Counted from the first letter of the stretch, positions 18,246 through 27,065 are shown. The stretch: 64,000 nucleotides of DNA from Glutamicibacter arilaitensis Re117 (GCF_000197735.1 NC_014550.1:3472001-3536000), one strand, 5' to 3'. Numbers and translations: made by a program. Notes: a model not told the origin generated them from the sequence alone.

Positions 18246-19979
18246 TTAGGCCACCTCCTCCACGCTCAGCTGGGATGCCACGATTTCCTGATAGGTTTCC
18301 GAGGTTTCGAGCAGTTGCTCGTGGGTACCCCGGGCCACGATTTCGCCATGGTCCAGGACCAGGATCTGGTCCGCACCGGTAATGGTCGATACGCGCTGGG
18401 CCACGATGATCACCGCGGCGTCCTTGGTCGGTTCGGCCAGGGCCGCACGCAGCCTGGCATCGGTGTTCACATCCAGTGCCGAGAAGGAATCATCGAAGAG
18501 ATAGGTGCTCGGCTTGGCGGCCAGGGCCCGGGCGATGCACAAGCGCTGGCGCTGGCCGCCGGAGACGTTGGTGCCGCCCTGCGAGATCTTGGAATCCAAT
18601 TGGCCCTCGCGTTCGGCGACGAACCCGTCGGCCTGCGCTACCTTCAGCGCCTCCCACAGCTCCTCCTCGGTGGCATTCTGGGCGCCAAAGCGCAGGTTGC
18701 TGCCGATGGTTCCGGAGAACAGGTAGGGGCGTTGCGGAACCGCGGAGATATTGCGCGAAATGGTGTCGCGTCCCAGTTCGGCCAGCGGCACCCCGCCAAT
18801 CAGGATTTCGCCTTCGGTGGCGTCATAGAGCCGCGGGATCAGGTTCAGCAAGGTGGTCTTGCCGGCACCGGTGGAGCCGATGATGGCAGTGGTCTGCCCC
18901 GGCTTGGCGGTGAAGGAGATATCGTTCAGCACCGGCGCCTCGGCGCCGGGGTATCCGAAGCTGACGTTCTTGAATTCCACGGTGCCCGGGGTGGGCAGCG
19001 CGATCTGCCGTTCGGCGGCATCGAGCATGCTCGGCTCGCTGTCGAGCACCTCGGAGATGCGGTCGGCCGAAACCATGGCACGGGGAATCATCATGGCCAT
19101 GAAGGTACCCATCATGACCGCCATCAGGATCTGCAGCAGGTACTGCAGGAAGGCGGTCAGCGCGCCGACCTCCACCTGGTTGTTATCCACCCGGTGCCCG
19201 CCGAACCACAGCACGGCGGCGGTGGACAGGTGCAGGATCATGGTGATCGCCGGGAACATCAGCACGAACAGGTTGCCGACCTTGACACCGAGGTCGGTCA
19301 GTTTCTGGTTGGCATCGGCATAGCGTTGGGTCTCATGCTCTTCGCGCACGAAGGCGCGCACCACGCGGATGCCGGTGATCTGCTCGCGCAGCACGCCGTT
19401 GATCCCGTCGATGCGGGTCTGCATATCGCGGAACAGCGGCATGAGCTTGATGACCAGCAGGCCCACGACAATGAGCACCAGCGGTACCGAAACCCAAACG
19501 AGCCAGGACAGTCCGGGATCTTCGCGGATGGCCATGATCACGCCGCCGATGGACATGATCGGCGCGGTGATCATGAAGTTCAGCGCCATCAGGGTGAGCA
19601 TCTGGATCTGCTGCACGTCGTTGGTGCCGCGGGTGATCAAGGTAGCGGCGCCGAACTTGTTCACGTCCTGGGCTGAGAAGGTCGAGACCTTTTCGAAGAC
19701 CGACTGGCGGATGTCGCGTCCCACGCTCATGGCGGTTTTGGCTCCGAAGTAGACGGCTGCTACCGCGGTGGCTACCTGGATGAGGGCTACCACCAGCATC
19801 AGTCCGCCGGTACGCCAGATGTAGTCGATATCGGCTTTGACCACGCCGACATCGATGATCTTGGCGTTCAGGCTGGGCAGGTACAGCGTGGCCACGGTGG
19901 TGGCCAGCTGCAAAATGACTACGGCAATGATCCACCCCATGTACGGCTTGGAGTGTTTCAAGATGAGCTTGAGAAGCAT
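18246..19979 (-). CDS. ABC exporter half-transporter (subunit A, degenerate catalytic site)
   Basis: 577 residues from ATG at 19979 (GAGGA eight bases upstream). Six helices precede an NBD with Walker A G-S-T-G-A-G-K-T-T, a canonical signature V-S-G-G-Q-R-Q-R, and Walker B Y-L-F-D-D-S-F-S-A-L-D. Aspartate replaces the catalytic glutamate, as in the degenerate site of heterodimeric exporters such as TM287. First gene of the pair; the partner at 16155 has the intact glutamate. Confidence 0.88.
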   Translation of the reverse strand: MLLKLILKHSKPYMGWIIAVVILQLATTVATLYLPSLNAKIIDVGVVKADIDYIWRTGGLMLVVALIQVATAVAAVYFGAKTAMSVGRDIRQSVFEKVSTFSAQDVNKFGAATLITRGTNDVQQIQMLTLMALNFMITAPIMSIGGVIMAIREDPGLSWLVWVSVPLVLIVVGLLVIKLMPLFRDMQTRIDGINGVLREQITGIRVVRAFVREEHETQRYADANQKLTDLGVKVGNLFVLMFPAITMILHLSTAAVLWFGGHRVDNNQVEVGALTAFLQYLLQILMAVMMGTFMAMMIPRAMVSADRISEVLDSEPSMLDAAERQIALPTPGTVEFKNVSFGYPGAEAPVLNDISFTAKPGQTTAIIGSTGAGKTTLLNLIPRLYDATEGEILIGGVPLAELGRDTISRNISAVPQRPYLFSGTIGSNLRFGAQNATEEELWEALKVAQADGFVAEREGQLDSKISQGGTNVSGGQRQRLCIARALAAKPSTYLFDDSFSALDVNTDARLRAALAEPTKDAAVIIVAQRVSTITGADQILVLDHGEIVARGTHEQLLETSETYQEIVASQLSVEEVA

Positions 19980-20277
19980 GTGGAAAATCCTCGCTGGCAT
20001 CAAGCTCTCCGGCATGCTGGACCTTCGGATTAAGGGCAGCGTGATTGAAGAGCGATTGCCAGTCTAGCGCTCGCCTTGGACACTTTGAATCATCCTTGCG
20101 ATTGATTTTTATCAATCACTGGCAGGCACCCGCATTCCCGCAGGATCCCGGGCATGGTGGCGTTAATCATAAACAGTGTATTTGCCGGCAGGACAGGTGC
20201 CGGTTACTTGCCGCCAGCTCCTCTTGCGGTGGACATCACCGTTCTGCCTAGTTCAGTGCCCCGCGGCCCAGATAGGC
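19980..20277. other. Intergenic region before the ABC exporter
   Basis: Nearly 300 bases between the M20 gene end and the ABC exporter start. It presumably carries the exporter promoter (AT-richer stretch near 20095-20130, read on the minus strand). I see no gene or clear repeat. Confidence 0.4.
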
Positions 20278-21488
20278 CTAGGCGGCCACCACCTGGGCGC
20301 GGGTTCCGGTTTCCAGGGTCGGATGGATCGCCGGGGCGAAGAATGACGAGTGGTTCGCCGGGATCTTCGAGGCAACGGTGCCCTCGGCGACCGCCGCCCG
20401 GTAGGCGTCCGGATCCGCGCAGCCCACCGTCCAGTAGGTGTACGGGACCCCGAAGGCATCGGGAATGGTGCTGAAGTCTTCCGAGGCGGTGGCCGGGTCG
20501 GCCTGGTAGACCTGCCCCTCGGCGAAATGCTCTTCAAAGGCCTTGGTGACCTTCTCGTTGGACGCCGCGTCATTGCTGGTCAGCGGGAACTGGTCGTAGA
20601 ACTCGAAGTCCGGTTCCTGTGGCGAGCCGGCCGCGGCGCATTCGCCGCGCACGATGCGTTCGATGGAGTCGATGACGTGCTGGCGCAATGCCGGATCGTA
20701 GGTGCGGATGTTCAGCAGCAGCTGGGCCCGGTCCGGGATGATGTTCGCGGTGCTGCCGGCGTTCACTGCGCCCACGGTGAGCACGGCGAACTGCCCAGGG
20801 CGGGTTTCACGCGAAACGATAGTCTGCAGCTTGAGCACGATGGATGAGGCCAGCACCACCGGGTCCACGGAGTTGTGCGGCATCGAGCCGTGGGCTCCGC
20901 GCCCGTAGACGGTGATGCGCAGGCTGTCCCCGGCGGAGAGGAGCGGCCCTGCGGTGGTGCCGATTTTCCCGGCTTCCACCGGCATCACGTGCTGGGCCAA
21001 GGCCACCGCGGGCTTGGGGATCTTCTCCACCAGTCCGTCGGCCATCATTGCCTTGGCTCCTGCGGCGGTTTCCTCGGGCGGCTGGAAGATCGCGATATGG
21101 GTTCCGGTCCAGGCGTCCTTGTGTTCGGAGAGCAGGCGCGCTGCGCCCAAGAGGGTAGCGATGTGCATGTCGTGGCCGCAGGCATGCATCACGCCTTCGA
21201 CCGTGGATGAGTAGTCCAGTCCCCGGTATTTTCGGTGACCGGCAGTGCGTGGATGTCGGCGCGTGCCAGCTCTGCAGGTCCTTGTCCGTTGGCCAGCACG
21301 CCCACGATTCCGGTGCCGCCGATCTTGTGGATCTCATAGCCCAGGGCACCGAGCTCCGAGGCGATCCGTGCGGAGGTGTCATGTTCTTCCAGTCCCAGCT
21401 CGGGATGCCGGTGGAAATGCTGGTAGAGCTCGCTCTGCCAGGGCAGTTGCTCCTGGAGGGAATCGATAATTTCCTGTACGGCACCCAT
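20278..21488 (-). pseudogene. M20 amidohydrolase (hippurate hydrolase-like) split by a frameshift
   Basis: Two abutting frames make one about 400-residue M20 peptidase. Residues from 21488 give the start and A-R-A-D-I-H-A-L-P-V-T-E-N-T-G; the frame then shifts and continues with V-M-H-A-C-G-H-D-M-H, P-P-E-E-T-A-A-G-A and the terminal N-H-S-S-F-F-A-P. All metal-binding motifs are present. The break is at a run of four C on the plus strand (21221-21224); one extra base would restore N-T-G-G-L-D-Y-S-S. Either a sequencing error or a recent mutation. Members hydrolyse N-acyl or indole-acetyl amino acids. Confidence 0.75.
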
Positions 21489-21612
21489 TTTTCGTTCCTC
21501 TCAGGCCCTGGCATCGGTGTCCGCCGGGGTGGCGGACACTCGGGCTACGGTTCAATCTTCAACTTGTCCATCGGCGGGGACTCAGTCCCGAACATGAAGC
21601 AAGGCTTCTGGC

Positions 21613-22263
21613 TCAGCGGTCCGCTTCGGTGCAGAGGCAAAAGCGGTTCCCTTGCCGGTCCGTGGCCACGTAGAAGCCCGGCGCATACTGCTCATCGATC
21701 GCGACGCCCTGCTCCTTGAGCGCGTCCAGCACCTTTGCGCTTTGGGAATAGGGGTTCCAGATATCCAGGTGAAGCCGGTTCTCATTCGGGGTCGCCGTCT
21801 GCTGGAACCAGATGGCCGGCTTCCGGTGATCCGGGTCCGCCAGGCTGCCATCTTCTTGCACCTTGTACCCCAGCCCGGCAGCCCATTGCGCGGCAATGGC
21901 CGCGGGGTCATCGGTATCGATGCCGATTTCCACCGCACCGATCAGGTCCACCCGCGGTTTGGCTCCCAACGCTTCGGCCCGCTCGGAAATCTTGGAAGCC
22001 AGCGCGATATCCCGGGCAGTGATGGCTCCACCGGCATCATGGGAGGTCGTGGAGACGAAGAGGCGGTTATAGCGCCAGTCCACATCCGGGTGGTGGTTAT
22101 CCATTTCCGCGGCCCCGGCGATATCGCTGAACAGCTCAATGGCCGCGGCGGAAGTCCTGGTCTGGAACACGGCCGCGATGGCTCCTGGAATTTCGCGCCA
22201 ATGCGGCAGCTCCTCCAGGTAGTCACGCAGCTGCTGGTTGCTGAGAATATCTGTGTCGCTCAT
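21613..22263 (-). CDS. Pterin carbinolamine dehydratase - glyoxalase (VOC) fusion protein
   Basis: 216 residues from ATG at 22263 (AGGGGAG upstream). Residues 1-100 are a pterin-4a-carbinolamine dehydratase domain with the active-site M-D-N-H-H-P-D-V-D-W-R-Y and the S-H-D-A-G-G-A-I-T segment. Residues 105-216 are a VOC/glyoxalase-like domain ending in N-R-L-H-L-D-I-W and D-R-Q-G-N-R-F-C-L-C. PCD recycles the pterin cofactor of aromatic hydroxylases; no such hydroxylase is nearby. The fused VOC domain may bind the product or act separately. Confidence 0.75.
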   Translation of the reverse strand: MSDTDILSNQQLRDYLEELPHWREIPGAIAAVFQTRTSAAAIELFSDIAGAAEMDNHHPDVDWRYNRLFVSTTSHDAGGAITARDIALASKISERAEALGAKPRVDLIGAVEIGIDTDDPAAIAAQWAAGLGYKVQEDGSLADPDHRKPAIWFQQTATPNENRLHLDIWNPYSQSAKVLDALKEQGVAIDEQYAPGFYVATDRQGNRFCLCTEADR

Positions 22264-22447
22264 GGTTCTCCCCTTTCGACAGCAACTGTGCCACCGGCCA
22301 CCTGCTGGTTCAAGACCTTGGCGGCAATTCAAAGCAGACCCGGGCCGCGCATCGCATCCTGCTCGAATCCTGTGAACTTCTGCGATGCCAGTGCCACTGG
22401 TGCACAGACGCGGATAGTCTCGAATCCATTGGGTCGAAGGAGCTCAC

Positions 22448-22984
22448 ATGGTCAATATCTTCCAGGCAGAAGTCAACGACTCCACCTTGGACGACGTCGT
22501 TCCAGAAAGTGCCAACAGGTGGCGCAGGCTGCTGAGCCTGATCACCCTTGCGGTGGTTGCCGCCCTCGTGATCGCGGCGGGCTTCGGGATTTTCGAGCAG
22601 GAGCGCTCCGCATCCGTTGGCAACGGCCAGCTGCAGATGGACATCGATTTCCCTGGCACTGTTCGTGCGGGCAACGAGATGGATCTGGCCATCTCGATCA
22701 CTTCTGCGCAACCGCTGCCCGAAACGGTGGAAATTTCCATCTCACAGGAGTACTTGGATTTCTTCGAGGACTTCGCGGTGCTTCCCGAAGCGCAGTCGCA
22801 AAGCAGCGGACGGCAGAGGGCCGTCGACTTCGAGCTGTCCGCGCAGCCAGGAGCGCGCCATGCGGTCTTCCACTTCAAGGGGCGCGCCGCCGATGACTGG
22901 GCTCCGAGAACCGATGGACAGGTGGCAGTGGAAGTCGGCGGTTCCACGCTGTCTGCCGATATCAGAACATGGAGGATGCCATAA
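22448..22984 (+). CDS. Membrane-anchored protein with extracytoplasmic beta domain
   Basis: 178 residues. ATG at 22448 follows GAAGGAG. A short cytosolic N-terminus, one helix (about residues 27-48), then an extracytoplasmic domain rich in alternating hydrophobic residues, suggesting an Ig-like beta fold. No enzymatic motif seen. The TAA is immediately followed by the ATG of the DUF421 gene, so the two are co-translated and may form one membrane complex. Confidence 0.6.
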   Translation: MVNIFQAEVNDSTLDDVVPESANRWRRLLSLITLAVVAALVIAAGFGIFEQERSASVGNGQLQMDIDFPGTVRAGNEMDLAISITSAQPLPETVEISISQEYLDFFEDFAVLPEAQSQSSGRQRAVDFELSAQPGARHAVFHFKGRAADDWAPRTDGQVAVEVGGSTLSADIRTWRMP

Positions 22985-23440
22985 ATGGATATTGTCATCC
23001 GCGCTGCGATCGCATTCATTGTGCTGTGGCTGGTGACCCGCGCCGCGGGCCGCTCCACCTTGGGCGAGCTGTCCTCATTCGAACTGGTGCTCTTCGTGGT
23101 CATGGGCGATCTGGTGCAGCAAGGCATCACCATGGAGGACCGCTCGCTGCTGGGCAACCTGCTGGCCGCATTCACCATGGTGCTGCTGGCGGCCATCCTG
23201 GCCTATGCCAACATGCGCTGGCCGAAGATCGGCAAGTTGACCCAAGGCCGGCCCATCGTGCTGATTCGCGATGGGAGCATCGACCGCAAGGCCCTGCATG
23301 CCGAGCGCATCGGACTCGATGAGCTGAGCATGCTTGCCCGGCTGGCCGGCATCGAGGACTACAATTCCATCCGGTTGGCGATCCTGGAAGCAAACGGCAA
23401 GGTTTCGTTCTTCACCCACGAGGCGCAATCCCAGCAATGA
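22985..23440 (+). CDS. DUF421 (YetF-like) membrane protein
   Basis: 151 residues: three helices in the first 75, then a soluble domain with R-P-I-V-L-I-R-D-G and L-D-E-L-S-M-L-A-R-L-A-G-I. The L-G-E-L-S-S-F-E-L-V-L-F-V-V-M-G-D-L helix is the DUF421 hallmark. YetF proteins occur in spore and stress contexts with unknown mechanism. Directly coupled to the preceding membrane protein. Confidence 0.8.
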   Translation: MDIVIRAAIAFIVLWLVTRAAGRSTLGELSSFELVLFVVMGDLVQQGITMEDRSLLGNLLAAFTMVLLAAILAYANMRWPKIGKLTQGRPIVLIRDGSIDRKALHAERIGLDELSMLARLAGIEDYNSIRLAILEANGKVSFFTHEAQSQQ

Positions 23441-23487
23441 GCCTGCGCCCCGGCCGGATACCGGGGGCGTGGCCCATGCTCCGGGGA

Positions 23488-23814
23488 CTATTGCTGATCG
23501 GGGTCCTGCCGCTGGTCCGGCAGGTTGGCGTCCGGTTCCTGTTCCAGCTCTTCGGCGTAGGCCGCAAGCTCGCTCTCATCCGCAGCTCCCTGCCTGCCAT
23601 CAGGCTCGGGCAGCAAGGTTTCGGGATTCAGCGCCAGTGATTCTTCGTCGTTCTGCTCCAGTATCTGCTGGACGCCGTGCAGCGGGTCTTCGCCGCCATC
23701 GCCCTGCGGTGCATCCGGGGTGCCGGGGGCTGGCTGGCCATCTCGCCCATCCATCGGTTCATCCGCATCGCGGTCCTGGCGCACATCATCGAATTCCGAA
23801 TTATTCAGTGACAT
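23488..23814 (-). CDS. Acidic, low-complexity small protein
   Basis: 108 residues from ATG at 23814, rich in D, E, Q and G, with no membrane segment; likely intrinsically disordered. It starts two bases after the stop of the isochorismatase-like gene and follows it in a transcript. No family recognised. Similar acidic proteins lie at 24612, 25338 and 28491, suggesting a stress-related group. Confidence 0.5.
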   Translation of the reverse strand: MSLNNSEFDDVRQDRDADEPMDGRDGQPAPGTPDAPQGDGGEDPLHGVQQILEQNDEESLALNPETLLPEPDGRQGAADESELAAYAEELEQEPDANLPDQRQDPDQQ

Positions 23815-23816
23815 GA

Positions 23817-24410
23817 TTACTCCTTTTCCGATTTCCATTGGGAAATTATGTGGTTGGTTTCCAGCAGCTTCTGCCGGTGCTGCTTGCGCATGAATTCCAG
23901 CGTGGAGGATTCGAAATCCGGATCCCCGCTTGCGGTTGCATCCCTGGCCACCGCAACGGGAAGGTTCGCCGCGAAGGCATCCGCTGCCGTTGCGGAAATG
24001 CAGGTATCAGAGGAGACCCCGGCAATCACCAGGGAGTTGGCCCGCCGGACCAGCAGCAGATCGCCCAGCCCCGTGTTCCAAAAGGCGCGCTCCCGGCGCT
24101 TGATCACCTCGATGGCACCGTCCAGCAGCAGTTCCGGCAAATACGCGGCACTGCTGGTTCCCTCGAACAGGTAGCCCTGCCCATCCTCCAGCATCTTCAG
24201 GGTCCACGTTGACCTGTCTTCCTTGTGCACCGTGCGCACGCTGATCACCGGAATGCCCGCCGCGTTTGCGGCCGCTGCCAGCCGGTTGCAGTTGGCTGCC
24301 ACCTGCTTACGGCTTCTTGCCAACGCGGGGTCGTCGAAGAAGCCGACTTGCAGGTCGATCAGCAGCAGCGCCGGATTGCTGAAGTCGCTGGTGGAAGATG
24401 TCTGGCTCAA
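23817..24410 (-). CDS. Isochorismatase-like cysteine hydrolase
   Basis: 197 residues with the catalytic triad pattern of the isochorismatase/nicotinamidase family: aspartate in A-L-L-L-I-D-L-Q-V-G-F-F, a mid-chain lysine (V-I-K-R-R-E-R-A-F) and cysteine in V-S-S-D-T-C-I-S-A-T. Members cleave amides or enol ethers; the substrate cannot be named. It sits among small stress-type genes, not in a biosynthetic cluster. Confidence 0.82.
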   Translation of the reverse strand: MSQTSSTSDFSNPALLLIDLQVGFFDDPALARSRKQVAANCNRLAAAANAAGIPVISVRTVHKEDRSTWTLKMLEDGQGYLFEGTSSAAYLPELLLDGAIEVIKRRERAFWNTGLGDLLLVRRANSLVIAGVSSDTCISATAADAFAANLPVAVARDATASGDPDFESSTLEFMRKQHRQKLLETNHIISQWKSEKE

Positions 24411-24413
24411 GGC

Positions 24414-24579
24414 TCAATCGCATTCCGCGCAATGCACGCAGCAATACGCCAGCGGCTCGTGGCGCACCACGTGGCCCAAGATGGCGCACTCGAAGCTGTA
24501 GTAAGTTTCCCGTGCGCGTGCCTTTGGTGATCGAGAACAGCGGTTCAGTTCCATTCCGGCAGGTAGCGCAGGCTTGCAT
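24414..24579 (-). pseudogene. Small cysteine-rich protein with an internal frameshift
   Basis: From ATG at 24579 the frame reads M-Q-A-C-A-T-C-R-N-G-T-E-P-L-F-S-I-T-K. If one G of the GGG run about 75 bases in is removed, it continues E-T-Y-Y-S-F-E-C-A-I-L-G-H and ends C-C-V-H-C-A-E-C-D before TGA at 24414-24416. The result is a compact 54-residue zinc-ribbon-like protein with paired cysteines at both ends. As written the frame is broken. Sequencing error or mutation; function unknown. Confidence 0.5.
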
Positions 24580-24611
24580 CGGTTGCCTCCTGGAATCGGC
24601 TTGCCCTGCGG

Positions 24612-24860
24612 CTATCGCGTCTCGGGCTCATCGCTGTACTGGTCTTCGCCATCCACGTCCATATCCGGATCGGTGCCGATGGCCGGATCCTCGGCTTGCG
24701 GGTCATCCTCCAGCTCGGAGGCATCCATATCGTCGTGCGGAAGGTGCTCGTCGTCGGGCTGTCCCAGCGGCCAGGCTTTCTCCACCAGATCCTGATCCGG
24801 ATCCTTGAATCGCTCGGTCGCGTTCGCAATGGCTTCCTTGGCCTTGTCAATGAATCCCAT
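24612..24860 (-). CDS. Small acidic protein with basic helical N-terminus
   Basis: 82 residues from ATG at 24860. G-F-I-D-K-A-K-E-A-I-A-N-A-T-E-R-F-K forms a likely amphipathic helix, followed by a strongly acidic tail (D-D-E-H-L-P-H-D-D-M-D). No family recognised beyond similar small proteins of related actinobacteria. Lies alone, 32 bp after the broken cysteine-rich gene. Confidence 0.55.
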   Translation of the reverse strand: MGFIDKAKEAIANATERFKDPDQDLVEKAWPLGQPDDEHLPHDDMDASELEDDPQAEDPAIGTDPDMDVDGEDQYSDEPETR

Positions 24861-25005
24861 GTTCCTCGTCCTTCCAAATTGCTTTGCGTCGGTCATCTAC
24901 CAATTACCAGCTGGACCCCTGCCCGGTACATGCTTAATCGGGTGTTGTCAGGTTCCCGGCCCGTCCACCTGCCAAGAGTGTCTCCTACCCGGGCAAGGCG
25001 AAGAT

Positions 25006-25050
25006 GAAGGAGCTGGCGGGAAAACACGTAGTTTTTCCGCCAGCTCCTTC
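25006..25050. terminator. Strong hairpin terminator
   Basis: GAAGGAGCTGGCGGGAAAA (25006-25024) pairs with TTTTTCCGCCAGCTCCTTC (25032-25050) with one mismatch. It lies just beyond the stop of the minus-strand gene 25062-25310, which it probably terminates. Confidence 0.75.
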
Positions 25051-25061
25051 GTGTCCCTGCG

Positions 25062-25310
25062 CTATCTGCCGTTGGCGTCGGTACCGCCGTGCGGATCATC
25101 CAGCGTGCTAGGTCCGCGGATCACCCGATACAGTCCGTACAGGAAGACCAGCGCACCCCATCCGGCAACAATCCACATGGGGCCGGAGGTGCTGTCCGGG
25201 GCGGCCAGCACCGCATAGATGGAGAAGCCGATGGCCAGCAGGCCGCCGACCACCACCAGCCAGATGCCGGGGCGGCGCTTTCGCTGCGCTCTTGCCGGAT
25301 TTCCAGTCAT
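25062..25310 (-). CDS. Small two-helix membrane protein
   Basis: 82 residues. Basic N-terminus (R-K-R-R-P-G), two helices (about 14-34 and 44-64), then a polar tail. No recognised family. It precedes the strong terminator at 25006-25050. First of a set of short genes upstream on the same strand (25338 and 25522). Confidence 0.55.
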   Translation of the reverse strand: MTGNPARAQRKRRPGIWLVVVGGLLAIGFSIYAVLAAPDSTSGPMWIVAGWGALVFLYGLYRVIRGPSTLDDPHGGTDANGR

Positions 25311-25337
25311 GGCATTTCCTTTCGCAAATGATCGGGT

Positions 25338-25493
25338 TCATCCCGCGTCGTAGCGGTCCTCGTTTTCCTCTGACCGCTCTTCGGTGTTCTCCTTGATGTC
25401 GCCTCGACGGGCTACGCGCTCGTCACCGGGCTGGACTTCCTGGCCAGGTTCGGCTGTGCGGGCCGGGTTCTCTTCGTTCTTGCGGTCTTCCAT
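25338..25493 (-). CDS. 51-residue charged protein
   Basis: ATG at 25493, with AGGAG seven bases upstream, opens a frame of 51 residues to TGA at 25338-25340. The product is highly charged (M-E-D-R-K-N-E-E-N-P-A-R-T-A, then E-R-S-E-E-N-E-D-R-Y-D-A-G), with no hydrophobic segment; likely disordered. The good ribosome site and place in a run of small same-strand genes support it. Function unknown. Confidence 0.5.
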   Translation of the reverse strand: MEDRKNEENPARTAEPGQEVQPGDERVARRGDIKENTEERSEENEDRYDAG

Positions 25494-25521
25494 TACCGAT
25501 CTCCTGTTCTCGGGCGGTGGG

Positions 25522-25788
25522 TTATGAATTCCGCAGGGCCTTGATCAGCTCTGCCTTGCGCATCTTGGATCGGCCTTCGACACCGATTTCCCTGGCCCGA
25601 TCTCGCAGCTGCTGCACGCTCCAGTCCTCGTAGTCCCCGGCTTTGCCCCCGCGCTTTCCCACGGCCGAACGGCCATCGCGGGCAGCGGCATTGGCGATGC
25701 GTGCGGACTTCTGCTTGGAGTTCCCCTCATCGCGCAGTTCCTCGTAGAGTTCTTCGTCCTTGATCCGGCTGCTGTCCTTGCCTGCCAT
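25522..25788 (-). CDS. Rho-N/SAP-like domain small protein (DUF7218 type)
   Basis: 88 residues from ATG at 25788 with a GAGAGGAGAG ribosome site. The N-terminal half (K-D-E-E-L-Y-E-E-L-R-D-E-G-N-S-K-Q-K-S-A-R-I-A-N-A) resembles small stress proteins. The C-terminal 35 residues (W-S-V-Q-Q-L-R-D-R-A-R-E-I-G-V, then S-K-M-R-K-A-E-L-I-K-A-L-R) form a helix-extended-loop-helix like the Rho termination factor N-terminal or SAP nucleic-acid-binding fold. Probably a small nucleic-acid-associated stress protein. Confidence 0.7.
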   Translation of the reverse strand: MAGKDSSRIKDEELYEELRDEGNSKQKSARIANAAARDGRSAVGKRGGKAGDYEDWSVQQLRDRAREIGVEGRSKMRKAELIKALRNS

Positions 25789-26102
25789 TTCTCTCCTCTC
25801 CCGTGCGCTCGGCCAGCGATCGCTCCGCCGGCATAGTGGCCTTCTGCGCACCACGGTAGCCCGGTGCTTGATGCGGCAACAGGGTGGCGACAAGACTCTG
25901 CGCTGAATCCCAGACTCCTGCGCTAGCACAGTTCCATTGCCGGTGCATGAAGCTGGATCCTTGCCTCAAGAAGGCTGGCCGTTGCCGCCAAAACCGCCGT
26001 CCGCGATTCAGCTGCGCCGCATTCAGGCGAACACTGGAATCATCCTGGACGCCGCTGGCGGCTCCGCCCCGGCGTCCTTCCGGCAACAGCAGGAGGAAAA
26101 TC

Positions 26103-27044
26103 ATGGCAGAAAATAATTCCCATCATTCCGCCGGCCAAGAGACGGCCCCGGACGGAGCATCGGGCACCGGGCAGCAAGAGCGCGCCGGCAAGGAACGGAT
26201 CAGTCCTCCCGAGCAGCGCCAGCCCGAACCGGGCCTGGACCAGGAATTGCGGCCCAAGGCGGATCACGGCGAGCACAGCTACAAGGGCAGGGACCGGCTG
26301 ACCGGCAAGCGCGCACTGATCACCGGAGGCGATTCGGGCATCGGGGCTGCGGTGGCCATCGCCTTCGCGAGGGAAGGCGCCAAGGTGGCCTTGGCCTATC
26401 TGCCTTCCGAACAGCCTGATGCAGATGCCATCGCCGGGGTCCTGGAAGATGCGGGAGTCGAAGTGCACCTGCTGCCCGGGGACCTGCGCGACCGCAACTA
26501 CCGCGATTCATTGATTGATGAGGCGGTGGCCGCGCTGGACGGCCTGGACATCCTGGTGAACAATGCCGGCAAGCAGATCAGCGTCGAGTCCTTGGAAGAC
26601 CTGAGCGATGAACAGATCGAGGCGACCTTCGATGTGAACATCTTCGCGATGTTCGCCCTGAGCCGGGCGGCACTGCGGGTGCTTCCCGAAGGCGGATCCA
26701 TCATCAACACCACGTCCATCCAGGCTTTTGATCCCTCGGATCATCTGATGGACTATGCCGCGACCAAGGGAGCTATCAGCAACTTCACCAAATCGTTGGC
26801 ATCCCAGGCAGCGAAGAAGGGCATCCGGGTCAACGCCGTGGCGCCCGGTCCTATTTGGACTCCGCTGCAGCCCTCCGACGGCCAGCCCATCGAGGCGCTG
26901 CCGAAGTTCGGCCACGACACCTGGCTGGGCCGGGCCGGGCAGCCGGTGGAACTCGCCCCGGCCTATGTGTTCCTGGCCAGCGACGAGGCATCCTATGTCG
27001 TCGGTTCAACGGTGCACGTGAACGGCGGCAAGAACCAGCCGTAG
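26103..27044 (+). CDS. Short-chain dehydrogenase/reductase (general-stress type)
   Basis: 313 residues from ATG at 26103 (GGAGG upstream). A polar extension of about 60 residues precedes the SDR core with T-G-G-D-S-G-I-G (NADP binding), N-N-A-G, catalytic serine in I-N-T-T-S-I-Q, and Y-A-A-T-K. The extension with E-R-I-S-P-P-E-Q-x-Q-P-E-P-G matches the YhxC/YdaD-type oxidoreductases linked to general stress. Substrate unknown. Ends at a convergent terminator. Confidence 0.82.
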   Translation: MAENNSHHSAGQETAPDGASGTGQQERAGKERISPPEQRQPEPGLDQELRPKADHGEHSYKGRDRLTGKRALITGGDSGIGAAVAIAFAREGAKVALAYLPSEQPDADAIAGVLEDAGVEVHLLPGDLRDRNYRDSLIDEAVAALDGLDILVNNAGKQISVESLEDLSDEQIEATFDVNIFAMFALSRAALRVLPEGGSIINTTSIQAFDPSDHLMDYAATKGAISNFTKSLASQAAKKGIRVNAVAPGPIWTPLQPSDGQPIEALPKFGHDTWLGRAGQPVELAPAYVFLASDEASYVVGSTVHVNGGKNQP

Positions 27045-27065
27045 ACGGATCCTCCTGCATTACCG

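Noticed and set aside
16332..19676. A 1114-codon open frame on the plus strand
   Set aside because: It is antisense to the two ABC exporter genes, whose motifs are unambiguous; the long frame reflects high GC and has a non-protein-like composition rich in His, Gly and Gln.
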